From assembly GCA_021739695.1 (NCBI GenBank), contig JAIPBM010000010.1, positions 62,001-126,000 of the forward strand: DNA of 64,000 bases. Reading direction: 5' to 3'. Positions 1-8,640 of this stretch are shown here, one piece after another. The position numbers and the translations under genes are program-made. The notes under the pieces were generated by a model. It ran no database searches and was not told where the DNA came from. It saw only the letters and a program-made list of their open reading frames with translations. This DNA is from Flavobacteriales bacterium (GTDB taxonomy: Bacteria > Bacteroidota > Bacteroidia > UBA10329). Positions within the stretch are counted from its first letter, which is position 1. Every line of letters begins with the position of its first letter.

Positions 1-72
1 GCCCTTCTCAGATTTCCGCGATAGCTTATAAATGGCCTTGAGGTAATTCTCCTCTGTAAATGATTGTGACAT
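1..72 (-). CDS. DtxR/MntR-family metal-dependent regulator, N-terminus only
   Basis: The first 24 codons of a leftward gene are visible; the rest lies outside the window. The start is the CAT at 70-72 and the peptide begins MSQSFTEENYLKAIYKLSRK. The TEENYLKAIYKL stretch is characteristic of the first helix of DtxR/MntR-type winged-helix repressors, which sense Mn2+ or Fe2+ and repress metal uptake. The gene is divergent from a TonB-dependent receptor across about 80 bp that holds a strong inverted repeat, so the regulator probably controls the receptor and itself. The metal specificity cannot be read from this fragment. Confidence 0.75.
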   Translation of the reverse strand, partial: MSQSFTEENYLKAIYKLSRKSEKG

Positions 73-103
73 GTGCCGACAAAGGTATTTAAATTAAGGT
101 TGT

Positions 104-146
104 CAAAACTAAAATTTAGACTGGTCTAAAAATAAATTTAGTTTTG
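104..146. promoter_or_regulatory. Nested inverted repeat, probable DtxR/MntR-type operator
   Basis: A perfect 16-bp palindrome, TTTAGAC-TG-GTCTAAA, lies at 115-130. Around it is a second, outer pair: CAAAACTAAAATTTA (104-118) against TAAATTTAGTTTTG (133-146), matching except for one extra A. The inner palindrome has the size and symmetry of DtxR/IdeR/MntR boxes, and it sits between a gene of that regulator family and a TonB-dependent receptor, ending about 20 bp before the receptor start. Binding by the neighbouring regulator is inferred from position and symmetry. Confidence 0.6.
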
Positions 147-150
147 TCGC

Positions 151-2436
151 ATGAATCTTAGGATTACCATATTTTTCCTATTGTTGATCTGGAGCGTTGG
201 AGTCTTTGCTCAAAGCGGTTCTATCATTGGCATTGTAAGTGACGGAGCCGCCTGCATCCCATTTGCGAATGTGGTCTTGAAGGGAACAACACTTGGGACA
301 TCTGCCAAAGAAAATGGCGAATTTGAACTCAAAAACGTCCCATTTGGGAATTATCAACTGCAGATTTCTTCGGTTGGATTTATGCCATTCACTCAAAAGA
401 TTGAATTGAATTCAACTCGGATAGATCTTGGAATATTGCCAATGATTCCGTCTGTTTTGGGGCTAGATGAAGTGGTTGTAACGGGCACGATGAAAGAGAC
501 CTTTGTTTCCGCCTCTCCCATCAAAATTGATGTCATCACGCACAGCTTTTTGGAGCAAACAACCACTCCAACCAACTTGGTTCAGGCGGTTAGGTTGGTC
601 AATGGCGTGAAGGAAGTGGTAGGCTGTGGCGTGTGTTTTACCAACAGCATCAGCATAAATGGCCTTCCTGGACCCTACACAGCTGTGCTGATTGATGGAA
701 CTCCGCTTTATGGAAATCTAGCTTCTGTTTACGGTCTGAATAGTATTCCAGCAAGTATCATCGATCGAATGGAAGTGATAAAAGGACCGAACTCAACACT
801 ATACGGTTCCGAGGCCATGGCCGGAGTAATCAACATCATTACAAAACGGCCTAAGGATCAGCCGCTTGTGGCCGTTCACATCAAAGGAACTTCTCAAGGA
901 GAAGTGTTTGGTGATGTGGCTTTTAGTCATGGCTTAGGTAAGCTACTATATAGCACAACAGGTGTCAGTTTAGCTTACACGAACACTTTTGTAGATAATA
1001 ATCAAGACGGTTTTAGCGATCTCATTTCTATGGATCGTATTTCGGTGTTTTCCAAACTTCAATTGGAACGGAAAGAGCACAGACGCGCCACGTTGATGTT
1101 GAAGTATTACTATGAAGATAGACGAAATGGTGTAGAGAAATTCTTAAAAGACAGAGCTTACAGGCAGATTCGTGGAAACGATAGTATTTACGGGGAAAGC
1201 ATTTATACACATCGCGTAGAAGCACTTGGAACGTACGATCTTCCTACAAAGGAAAAGTTCTGGATCAACTACTCGTTTAGTTTCCATGATCAGAATTCGG
1301 CTTACGGCAACCATCGCTACCTCGCAACGCAATACATAGGGTTCTTGAACTTGATTTGGAGTAGGAAAATTGGTAGGCACGATTTGCTTGCGGGTCTCAC
1401 GGGACGCTACCAATGGTACGATGACAACACGGTTGCCACAGCAGATTCGAGTTCCAGTTTCGCCAAGGGACAAGCCATTCCAGGGATTTTTATGCAAAAT
1501 GATTGGGAAGCCATCAAGGAGAAACTGACCATTCTTGCAGGTTTCCGATTTGATTATTACCAAGCCAATGGGCCGATCGTATCGCCACGTTTGAGTTTGA
1601 AATACAGACCAGGGAAATGGACAACCATCCGTGGCAATTTCGGGACTGGTTTTAAGGTTGTAAACCTATTTACGGAAGATCATGCTTTCATTACAGGGCA
1701 ACGAAAAGTAGTGATTGAAGACGAACTGAAGCCTGAGAAATCATATAACGCAGCCCTCAATTTCAACCATGTGTTCACCTTGGGCAATTCGCAGGGTTCC
1801 ATTGATGTGGATGGATTTTACACCTACTTCGTCAATAAGATCATCCCTAACTATGATGTTCCCGGCCAGATCATTTACGGCAACACAGACGGACATGCAA
1901 GCACGTGGGGCATCAGTGCATCGGTCAATCACCAGTTCATGTTTCCGTTGCGAAGCAACATCGGCTTCACTTATCAGCGTGCTACTTCCACAGATAGAAA
2001 CGAATTGGGTCAGTTTGAGACCCGCCCGATACTCTTCGCATCCGAATGGTCGGGCGTGTTCTCTTTTGTGTACACGCTTAGAAAGTGGAAACTCGATTTC
2101 GCGTATTCCGCAAATATCACTGGGCCAATGCAATTGCCCGAAGTTTATGACCTGGATGAAGCTGGCGAACAACTGCCGAATCCTCGTCCAATACGCTCAA
2201 AACCTTTCTATTTGGATAACCTTCAAATCACGAAAGACATTCCGAAGATCAATCTGAAAGTGTATTTCGGCATCGAAAACTTGGTCGGCTATAGGCAACC
2301 ATTCTCACCATTAACAGGAAGCAATGATCCGAATTACGCGGTTGGTTTCAGTCCCAAGTTCGATACCAGTTATGCTTATGCTCCCATTCACGGCAGGGAA
2401 GTGTATTTCGGGGTGAGATGGTTTGTTGGAGGGTGA
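151..2436 (+). CDS. TonB-dependent outer-membrane receptor, probably for a metal chelate
   Basis: 761 residues. A signal peptide (MNLRITIFFLLLIWSVGVFA, then QSG) is followed by a carboxypeptidase-regulatory-like beta-sandwich (about 24-105), a plug domain (about 110-235, with the usual IDRMEVIKGPNSTLYGSEAMAGVINI segment split around residue 205) and a 22-strand-type barrel to the C-terminus. Such receptors import large substrates such as siderophores, haem or other metal complexes using TonB energy. The plug contains a CGVC pair (about residue 165) that might bind metal or form a disulfide. The divergent DtxR/MntR-type gene and the palindrome upstream suggest metal-repressed expression. The substrate is not determined. 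Confidence 0.92.
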   Translation: MNLRITIFFLLLIWSVGVFAQSGSIIGIVSDGAACIPFANVVLKGTTLGTSAKENGEFELKNVPFGNYQLQISSVGFMPFTQKIELNSTRIDLGILPMIPSVLGLDEVVVTGTMKETFVSASPIKIDVITHSFLEQTTTPTNLVQAVRLVNGVKEVVGCGVCFTNSISINGLPGPYTAVLIDGTPLYGNLASVYGLNSIPASIIDRMEVIKGPNSTLYGSEAMAGVINIITKRPKDQPLVAVHIKGTSQGEVFGDVAFSHGLGKLLYSTTGVSLAYTNTFVDNNQDGFSDLISMDRISVFSKLQLERKEHRRATLMLKYYYEDRRNGVEKFLKDRAYRQIRGNDSIYGESIYTHRVEALGTYDLPTKEKFWINYSFSFHDQNSAYGNHRYLATQYIGFLNLIWSRKIGRHDLLAGLTGRYQWYDDNTVATADSSSSFAKGQAIPGIFMQNDWEAIKEKLTILAGFRFDYYQANGPIVSPRLSLKYRPGKWTTIRGNFGTGFKVVNLFTEDHAFITGQRKVVIEDELKPEKSYNAALNFNHVFTLGNSQGSIDVDGFYTYFVNKIIPNYDVPGQIIYGNTDGHASTWGISASVNHQFMFPLRSNIGFTYQRATSTDRNELGQFETRPILFASEWSGVFSFVYTLRKWKLDFAYSANITGPMQLPEVYDLDEAGEQLPNPRPIRSKPFYLDNLQITKDIPKINLKVYFGIENLVGYRQPFSPLTGSNDPNYAVGFSPKFDTSYAYAPIHGREVYFGVRWFVGG

Positions 2437-2499
2437 TATTTGCTAGACTTTGGCGAGGGTAACATTTGGTTAACTTGCGCGCCTCAAAAAAATCCAGGA

Positions 2500-3933
2500 A
2501 TGAGCATGAGCAAACCAATTGAACTGAAAAAAGTAACGGGACCTATCGGTCCGGTGATATACCTAATTTCCACAAAAGCAAATGTTGCCCAAGTTCCGGA
2601 ACTTGGCGTTTTGCAGGCCAAAGTAGAAGGGCGCATCAATGATGATGAATTAGTGTTTTTTGCTCCTGCAGCAGAAGACGGAATAGTAGTGGCGAAAGTG
2701 AAAAAGGATGCCGAGATCAGCTACAGATTGCAGAATGCACGAGTGCTGGGAGCAAAACTGACCACATTGCTTAATCGCGAGAAATCAACTTTTGCCACCA
2801 TTGTGAATCTTGGCGTGCCAATGGATGAATTACTGGCTGTTTTGGAAGGTCTCGTGCTTTCCAATTATCAGTTCCTCACTTATAAGACGGGAGATGCGAA
2901 TAAACCTCGCGCCTTGTCCACCATCAATGTGGTTTCGGATGCTTCGCAAGCAGATTTGGATGAACTGAGCAACATTTTGACAGGCGTTTTTGCTGCTCGC
3001 GATTTTGTGAACGAACCTGTTATTACCCTTACATCAACAGAATGGAGCAAGCGGATAGTTGAGTTGGGTAAAAAAACTGGCTTCAGTACCACGGTTTTTG
3101 ATAAAAAGAAGATCGAGGAGCTGAAAATGGGCGGTCTTTTAGGAGTGAACAAAGGTTCAGTGGAGCCACCAACCTTCAATGTTTTGGAGTGGAAGCCGAC
3201 AAACGCCAAGAATACTAAACCATATGTTTTGGTTGGAAAAGGAGTGGTTTACGATACTGGTGGCTACAATATTAAAGTAGCACAAATGGCAAATATGAAG
3301 TGCGATATGGGTGGTGGAGCCGCTGTTTGCGGTGCAATGGCTGCCATTGCTGCAAACAAATTACCTGTTCACGTTATCGGTCTTATTCCATCAACAGATA
3401 ACAGAATTGACGGAAAAGCGCTGGTTGCAGATGATGTCATCACCATGATGAGCGGAGCAACCGTGGAGGTTTTGAACACGGATGCTGAAGGTCGATTGAT
3501 CTTGGCTGATGCGCTTCATTATGCAAAGCAATTCGACCCTGAATTAGTGATCGATCTGGCAACATTGACTGGTGCTGCTGCACGTATCACAGATTACCAT
3601 GGAATTGCCATGTGTGCTGACAAAGCTCCGCAGAAGGAGTTGTTGAAGGAATGTGGTGAGAACGTGTATGAGCGATTGATGGAATTTCCGATGTGGAAGG
3701 AATTTCATGATGTGATCAAATCGGAAGTGGCAGATATCAAGAATATTGGCGGTGCGGCAGGTGGAAACATCACAGCAGCCACGTTCCTCAATCATTTCAC
3801 CGATTATCCTTGGATCCATTTGGATATTGCTGGGCCAGCTTTCATGGAAAGCTCCAAAGACTATCGCTTGAAAGGCGGAACAGGTTCAGGAGTTAGATTG
3901 CTTTACGATTTTGTGAAAAAATCTGTTGCCTGA
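2500..3933 (+). CDS. pepA: Leucyl aminopeptidase, M17 family
   Basis: Cytosolic metallo-aminopeptidase that releases N-terminal residues from peptides. The open frame extends to 2440, but the ATG at 2500 behind CCAGGA is the better start, giving 477 residues. The C-terminal catalytic domain shows the M17 signature NTDAEGRL (about residue 335), the metal-binding GKGVVYDTGGYNIK segment and a CDMGGG segment that supplies further ligands. The N-terminal half is the usual, less conserved macro-like domain. It is followed after 6 bp by a deformylase-like gene, phosphoglycerate mutase, a HAD protein and methionine aminopeptidase, all on the same strand, so it may start a protein-maturation transcription unit. 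Confidence 0.93.
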   Translation: MSMSKPIELKKVTGPIGPVIYLISTKANVAQVPELGVLQAKVEGRINDDELVFFAPAAEDGIVVAKVKKDAEISYRLQNARVLGAKLTTLLNREKSTFATIVNLGVPMDELLAVLEGLVLSNYQFLTYKTGDANKPRALSTINVVSDASQADLDELSNILTGVFAARDFVNEPVITLTSTEWSKRIVELGKKTGFSTTVFDKKKIEELKMGGLLGVNKGSVEPPTFNVLEWKPTNAKNTKPYVLVGKGVVYDTGGYNIKVAQMANMKCDMGGGAAVCGAMAAIAANKLPVHVIGLIPSTDNRIDGKALVADDVITMMSGATVEVLNTDAEGRLILADALHYAKQFDPELVIDLATLTGAAARITDYHGIAMCADKAPQKELLKECGENVYERLMEFPMWKEFHDVIKSEVADIKNIGGAAGGNITAATFLNHFTDYPWIHLDIAGPAFMESSKDYRLKGGTGSGVRLLYDFVKKSVA

Positions 3934-3939
3934 TCTGTT

Positions 3940-4473
3940 TTGATAAAAGCATTCGGAAACAACATCTATAAAACGAAGTCGCAGGTAATTGGAAATGCCA
4001 CTGGCACTTCGGAATTGGCTGCGCAACTTCGCGAAGTACAGAAACGTGTCAAGCATCCGTTGGTCTCTGCCAAGCATCTCGGATTGGATCTTCAGGCCTT
4101 TATTGTCGACCTGAATTTTCTTTCTCAAGATGCAGTCGATTTCCGTCAGCTTATCATCAATCCAGAGTTGATCTTAACCAAAGCTCCGCTTACGGCTCAG
4201 TTGGAAGATGATCTATCTATACCACGCTTGGCCGTTTCCATCGATAGGCCAAAGGAGATTGAGATCAGTTTTTTTGATGAGAATTTAACGCCCCGAACGG
4301 CTGTGTTTTCCGATCTTGCAGCCCGTTGGATCTTGCATGGAATGGATCAGTTGAATGGAATTTCCATCTTAGATAAATTGAATAAGCATAGGCAACGGTC
4401 GGTTCAAACGCATTTGAAGCGAATTGCAGACCGAAAAATTGAAACGAATTACGAATTAGAATACGATAGCTGA
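3940..4473 (+). CDS. Peptide-deformylase-like protein lacking the catalytic motifs
   Basis: 177 residues, starting at TTG 3940 (no ATG is available in the N-terminal half). The sequence follows the order of peptide deformylase: [10 protein letters not shown] where GVGLAAPQIG is expected, FIVDL, IINPEL, then EDDLSIP where EGCLSIP is expected, a [12 protein letters not shown] strand, and [15 protein letters not shown] where HExDHLNGxLFxDxL is expected. The metal-binding Cys, the second His and the catalytic Glu are therefore missing, so deformylase activity is unlikely (inference). It sits between leucyl aminopeptidase and phosphoglycerate mutase, with methionine aminopeptidase three genes downstream. 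It may bind nascent chains or regulate the active enzyme; neither is shown. Confidence 0.75.
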   Translation: MIKAFGNNIYKTKSQVIGNATGTSELAAQLREVQKRVKHPLVSAKHLGLDLQAFIVDLNFLSQDAVDFRQLIINPELILTKAPLTAQLEDDLSIPRLAVSIDRPKEIEISFFDENLTPRTAVFSDLAARWILHGMDQLNGISILDKLNKHRQRSVQTHLKRIADRKIETNYELEYDS

Positions 4474-4474
4474 A

Positions 4475-5092
4475 ATGACACAACCGTACGCAAAATTGGT
4501 CATCGTCCGTCACGGACAATCGGAATGGAATGCTCAGAACCGTTTCACTGGCTGGGTAAATGTTGATCTTGCTCCAAAAGGCATCGCGGAAGCGAAAGAA
4601 GCAGGCGAGAAATTGAAGGGTTACAAATTCGATATTGGCTTTACTTCCGCACTGATGCGTGCTCAAAAAACGCTGCAGAACATTCTTCAGGTCACTGGTC
4701 AAACCGATTTGGAAGTGGTGGAGAACGAAGCGCTGAACGAACGCATGTATGGCGACCTGCAAGGAATGAATAAGGACGAGGCGCGTGCTGAGTTTGGTGA
4801 AGAGCAGGTTCATATTTGGCGAAGAAGTTTCGATACGCCACCTCCCGGAGGAGAGAGCTTGAAAGGAACAGCCGACCGTGTGTTGCCATACTTCAAAGCA
4901 GTAATTGAACCTGAATTGAAAGCAGGCAAGACCATCATTATTGCAGCCCACGGAAACAGTCTTCGCGCTCTGATCATGTACTTGGAAAAGATGACTCCGG
5001 ACGAGATTCTGAAAACAGAGGTTCCAACAGGCAAGCCGAAACTGTATGAGTTCGATGCTGACCTGAATGTGCTTCGCACAGATTATATCTAA
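4475..5092 (+). CDS. gpmA: 2,3-bisphosphoglycerate-dependent phosphoglycerate mutase
   Basis: Interconverts 3- and 2-phosphoglycerate in glycolysis and gluconeogenesis in the cytoplasm. 205 residues, the short form of the histidine-phosphatase-superfamily enzyme. The RHGQSEWN motif at residue 12 carries the phosphorylated histidine, [11 protein letters not shown] follows as in known dPGMs, [12 protein letters not shown] holds the catalytic Glu region, and [10 protein letters not shown] near 160 holds the second histidine. It starts one base after the stop of the deformylase-like gene, consistent with translational coupling. Confidence 0.95.
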   Translation: MTQPYAKLVIVRHGQSEWNAQNRFTGWVNVDLAPKGIAEAKEAGEKLKGYKFDIGFTSALMRAQKTLQNILQVTGQTDLEVVENEALNERMYGDLQGMNKDEARAEFGEEQVHIWRRSFDTPPPGGESLKGTADRVLPYFKAVIEPELKAGKTIIIAAHGNSLRALIMYLEKMTPDEILKTEVPTGKPKLYEFDADLNVLRTDYI

Positions 5093-5101
5093 CTTCGCAG
5101 C

Positions 5102-5536
5102 ATGGATATGATGATGGGCAAATCGCTCGTGATAGCGGTTGATTTTGATGGTACAGTAGTGGAGCACAAATACCCAGCAATTGGCAAGGAAATGCCATTC
5201 GCTTTTGCTACGCTCAAAGAGTTACAAAAACGTGGTCATCGCTTGATCATGTGGACGTATCGCCATGGGAAAACCTTGGATGAAGCTGTGGAATACTGTC
5301 GGCAGAATGGTGTCGAATTTTACGCCATCAACAAGAGTTTTCCAGAGGAGAAATTCGACCCGAATGAAGCTAGCCGTAAGTTAGATTGCGACATGTTCAT
5401 TGATGATCGGAATGTTGGTGGTTTTTTAGGTTGGGGCGAGATTTTCAACCTGATACATCCGGAAGCTTCAGGACAGCAAATGCAACGACAACCAGAGGTC
5501 AAGAAAGGATTGTTCGGTAAATTATTCAGAGGATAA
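5102..5536 (+). CDS. BT0820-type HAD-superfamily phosphatase
   Basis: 144 residues. The N-terminal motif AVDFDGTVVE (about residues 12-21) gives the nucleophile and acid/base aspartates of HAD hydrolases, IMWTYR (about 50) supplies the second motif and MFIDDRNVGG (about 99) the acidic motif. The length and the FIDDRNVGGF signature match the small BT0820-like subfamily common in Bacteroidota, whose physiological substrate is unclear. It starts 9 bp after gpmA, and its stop overlaps the map start by one base, so it is very likely co-transcribed with both. Confidence 0.88.
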   Translation: MDMMMGKSLVIAVDFDGTVVEHKYPAIGKEMPFAFATLKELQKRGHRLIMWTYRHGKTLDEAVEYCRQNGVEFYAINKSFPEEKFDPNEASRKLDCDMFIDDRNVGGFLGWGEIFNLIHPEASGQQMQRQPEVKKGLFGKLFRG

Positions 5537-6363
5537 TGGCGGTTTTAAAGACAAGAGAGCAGATTGAATTGATGCGCGAAAGCGCCTTGGTGGTTTCGCG
5601 CACCCTAGGAGAAGTAGCTAAGTTGATCAAACCAGGCGTTACACCGCTTGAACTCGACAAAGTAGCCGAAGCATACATTCGCAGCCAAGGTGCCGTGCCC
5701 GGATTTCTGGGCTATGGCGGATTTCCAAACTCGCTTTGCACATCGGTAAATGAGCAAGTGGTTCACGGAATTCCTTCTAACACGCCACTCAAGGAAGGCG
5801 ATATCATTTCGGTCGATTGTGGAGCCATTCTGAATGGTTATTACGGAGATCACGCATACACCTTTGCCGTTGGCGAGATTTCTGAAGAAACGAAGCAATT
5901 GCTAAGAGTTACGGAGGAAAGTCTCTATTTAGGAATTGAACAGATCCGTTCAGGAAATCGGATTGGAGATGTAGGCTACGCAGTTCAGCATCATGCCGAA
6001 AAGCACGGTTATGGTGTGGTAAAGGAATTGGTCGGTCACGGACTTGGAACGCACATGCACGAAGATCCTGAACTTCCTAATTATGGAAGAAGAGGTCATG
6101 GGAAGAAGATGAAAGACGGTTTGGTGTTGGCCATTGAGCCGATGATCAATCTCGGAACTGCTGATGTGGCCCAACTGGAAGACGGCTGGACGATTGTAAC
6201 CTTGGACGGCAAACCATCTGCTCACTTTGAGCACGATGTGGCCATTGTTGGAGGAAAGCCTGAAATTCTATCAACCTTCAAATACGTTTACGAAGCATTA
6301 GGGATTGAAGATCCATTCAAAGACAAGCAATCGTTCTATCAGCTTCAACAGGCTAATAGCTAA
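5536..6363 (+). CDS. map: Methionine aminopeptidase, type I
   Basis: Removes the initiator methionine from nascent proteins. 275 residues with the creatinase-like fold and all five metal ligands visible: SVDCGA and GDHAYTF (two Asp), GHGLGTHMHEDPELPNYG (His), AIEPMINLG (Glu) and HFEHDVAI (Glu). The ATG at 5536 overlaps the last base of the HAD gene. No N-terminal zinc-finger extension is present. With leucyl aminopeptidase and a deformylase-like gene upstream, this stretch is enriched in N-terminal protein processing functions. Confidence 0.96.
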   Translation: MAVLKTREQIELMRESALVVSRTLGEVAKLIKPGVTPLELDKVAEAYIRSQGAVPGFLGYGGFPNSLCTSVNEQVVHGIPSNTPLKEGDIISVDCGAILNGYYGDHAYTFAVGEISEETKQLLRVTEESLYLGIEQIRSGNRIGDVGYAVQHHAEKHGYGVVKELVGHGLGTHMHEDPELPNYGRRGHGKKMKDGLVLAIEPMINLGTADVAQLEDGWTIVTLDGKPSAHFEHDVAIVGGKPEILSTFKYVYEALGIEDPFKDKQSFYQLQQANS

Positions 6364-6387
6364 ATCCTATTACCTAAAACTTAAAAA

Positions 6388-7149
6388 GTGTTTCACTTTC
6401 TCCTCAGAACCATTCCGCGTCCTATACTCATCAGACTGAGTTACATTTTTAGTTTCTTTTCGCCCGTATTCTATGGCGGAAACAAGTACGAATGTCCTGT
6501 TTGCGAAGGAAAGTTTAGGAAGATGCTTCCTTACGGATACGATGGTTCCGCGAAGCGCGATAATGTGCTTTGTCCAAAGTGTCTTACGTTAGAAAGACAT
6601 CGCGTGCTTTGGTTGTATCTTAAAGAGCAAACTGACTTCTTCACAAAACCACGCAAGATGCTTCACATTGCGCCCGAGCAACCATTTCTTGGTCGCTTCC
6701 GCAAGATGAAACACCTCGATCTGATAACAGCCGATCTCTTTTCTCCATTGGCAGACGTGAAGTGCGACATTATGGACATGCCTTTTGAGGATAACACCTT
6801 TGATGTGATTTTCTGTAATCACGTTCTGGAGCACGTGGCAGATGATCACAAGGCCATGAGCGAACTCTACCGCGTGATGAAGCCTGGTGGTTTCGGCATT
6901 TTCCAAGTCCCTGTTGACTACAAGCGCGAAACCACGCTCGAAGACCCGAAAATCACTTCAGAAGCCGATCGCGTGAAGCATTATTGGCAGAAAGACCACG
7001 TTCGTCTATATGGACTCGATTATCCTTCTAAGCTTGAGGCAGTCGGTTTTAAAGCGCAGCGAATTGATTTGGCGAATGAAATTGGCCCAGAACTGAAAGA
7101 CCGTTACCGCTTGGGTCCAGGCGATAAGGTTTACAGAGTCGATAAGTAA
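6388..7149 (+). CDS. SAM-dependent methyltransferase with an N-terminal zinc ribbon
   Basis: 253 residues from a GTG start. Residues about 35-70 contain two Cys pairs (CPVC and CPKC, about 32 residues apart) that look like a zinc ribbon. A class I methyltransferase core follows: MLHIAPE (motif I position), LITADLFS, DIMDMPFEDNTFDVIFCNHVLEHV (split here at about residue 135) and YRVMKPGGFGIFQVP. The CNHVLEHV wording is typical of the Methyltransf_11 group. The hydrophobic N-terminus (about residues 1-25) may contact membrane. The acceptor is unknown; small molecules or cell-surface sugars are common for this type. Confidence 0.85.
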   Translation: MFHFLLRTIPRPILIRLSYIFSFFSPVFYGGNKYECPVCEGKFRKMLPYGYDGSAKRDNVLCPKCLTLERHRVLWLYLKEQTDFFTKPRKMLHIAPEQPFLGRFRKMKHLDLITADLFSPLADVKCDIMDMPFEDNTFDVIFCNHVLEHVADDHKAMSELYRVMKPGGFGIFQVPVDYKRETTLEDPKITSEADRVKHYWQKDHVRLYGLDYPSKLEAVGFKAQRIDLANEIGPELKDRYRLGPGDKVYRVDK

Positions 7150-7196
7150 AGCCTTTGTTGGCCAGGTTGCGTTACCTTAGTGCAGACGCTAACTCA

Positions 7197-8093
7197 ATGG
7201 AACAGATAACCACTTTTTTTCAAACGTGGCTGCACAATGCGGTTCTAGAACGATTGGCCTTTATAGCCATCGGAATTGTGGCGGTGGTGGTGGTTACCAC
7301 GCTGATAAAGCGGGTGGTGAATACCACCATCAAGAATACCGATCATCGCTATAGTGTTCGGAAAGCGGTCAATTTCATCGGTTATGTGCTTATCGGAATT
7401 GTTCTGCTAATCATCTATGGCGATAAACTGGGCAATTTGGGTGTGGCTTTGGGTTTGGCGGGAGCAGGTATCACGTTTGCATTGCAAGAGGTGATTGTCA
7501 GTTTCGCGGGCTGGTTAAGTATTATCCTATCAGGTACGCCAAGTGTTGGACAGCGCGTAAAGATCGGTGATGCCAAAGGAGACATCATCGACATTGGTGT
7601 GATGCGCACCACCATCATGGAAATGGGCGATTGGGTAGAAGGAGATCTGTACAATGGCCGCATCATTACCTTGGCCAACAGCTACGTTTTTAAAGAGAAG
7701 ATCCATAATTATTCTGCGGAATATCCTTTTCTGTGGGATGAAGTGAAAGTGCCGATACGTACGGAAAGCGATCACGAACTTGCACGCAAAGTGTTTTCCA
7801 AAGTGGTGAATGATGTGTGCGAAGATTACGCCATCAAAAGTGAAAAGGACTGGAAGCGAATGGCCTATAAATTTCGGGTCGAACAAGCGAATGTTCGTCC
7901 TTCAGTACGACTGAAGTTTGATGAGAACTGGATCACTTTTACCCTTCGATACATTGTAGATTACAAGAGCAGAGGCATTACCAAGGATAAGATCTTCACT
8001 GCTTTGCTAAATGAAATTGCCAAACACGATAACATTACCATAGCCACCACAACCTCCGAGGTTACGAGCGTTGTAAAGCGTCCAGAAGCGTAG
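7197..8093 (+). CDS. Small-conductance mechanosensitive channel, MscS family
   Basis: Inner-membrane channel that opens under membrane tension during hypo-osmotic shock. The frame is open from 7155 (TTG), but the ATG at 7197 gives a normal 298-residue protein. Transmembrane segments lie at about 20-40 and 60-80. They are followed by the pore-lining TM3, rich in Gly and Ala (LGVALGLAGAGITFALQEV, about 90-110), the conserved SFAGWLSII segment, and the beta domain with GDIIDIGVMRTTIMEMG. It is the minimal channel without the long N-terminal extensions of larger family members. Confidence 0.9.
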   Translation: MEQITTFFQTWLHNAVLERLAFIAIGIVAVVVVTTLIKRVVNTTIKNTDHRYSVRKAVNFIGYVLIGIVLLIIYGDKLGNLGVALGLAGAGITFALQEVIVSFAGWLSIILSGTPSVGQRVKIGDAKGDIIDIGVMRTTIMEMGDWVEGDLYNGRIITLANSYVFKEKIHNYSAEYPFLWDEVKVPIRTESDHELARKVFSKVVNDVCEDYAIKSEKDWKRMAYKFRVEQANVRPSVRLKFDENWITFTLRYIVDYKSRGITKDKIFTALLNEIAKHDNITIATTTSEVTSVVKRPEA

Positions 8094-8179
8094 TTTTTCG
8101 ACTTTCATTTGCGAACGGGATAGTTCAGAAATACCCCGAATGATTAGGATTTCACGCTCATTCATGGTATTATGGGCTT

Positions 8180-8638
8180 ATGATGATTTCAAATTCTATA
8201 GAAACACGGATGTTCGATGCGCTGGAACTTCCGTCTGAGTTACAGAAGCGCGAAATAGTCAATTTTCTTCACCAGCATCTTGAAGCGTATGGCGATCCGA
8301 AAGCCGATATTCTCAAGTGCCTCAACTTCGCTGTGAAGGAAACAACCTCATTTGGTGGTTTTGTGCTCGTCTCTTTTGATGGAGACACCATTACGGGTGT
8401 GGTCATCGTCAACAAGACGGGCATGGGAGGCTACATTCCAGAAAACATTCTGGTGTACATCGCCACACACAAAGATCATCGAGGAAAAGGCATTGGCAAG
8501 AAGTTGATGCAAGAGACGCTCAACTTTGCCAAAGGCGATATCGCGCTACACGTAGAAGCAAGCAATCCAGCTAAGAAACTTTACGAGAAATACGGCTTCA
8601 CCAATCCGTATCTCGAAATGCGTTTAAAACGAAGCTGA
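8180..8638 (+). CDS. GNAT-family N-acetyltransferase
   Basis: 152 residues with the Gcn5-related acetyltransferase fold. The acetyl-CoA-binding motif A is HKDHRGKGIGKKLMQE (about residues 94-109), preceded by the strand ENILVYIAT and followed by ALHVEASNPAKKLYEKYGF, the usual motif B. The acceptor amine cannot be predicted. The gene ends two bases before the racemase-like gene, so the two are probably one transcription unit and may act on related amino-acid substrates (inference). Confidence 0.88.
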   Translation: MMISNSIETRMFDALELPSELQKREIVNFLHQHLEAYGDPKADILKCLNFAVKETTSFGGFVLVSFDGDTITGVVIVNKTGMGGYIPENILVYIATHKDHRGKGIGKKLMQETLNFAKGDIALHVEASNPAKKLYEKYGFTNPYLEMRLKRS

Positions 8639-8640
8639 GT

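Noticed and set aside
4265-5167. Long 300-codon frame on the minus strand opposite gpmA
   Set aside because: It lies antisense to clear gpmA and deformylase-like genes, has no homology that I recognise and shows composition typical of a shadow frame.
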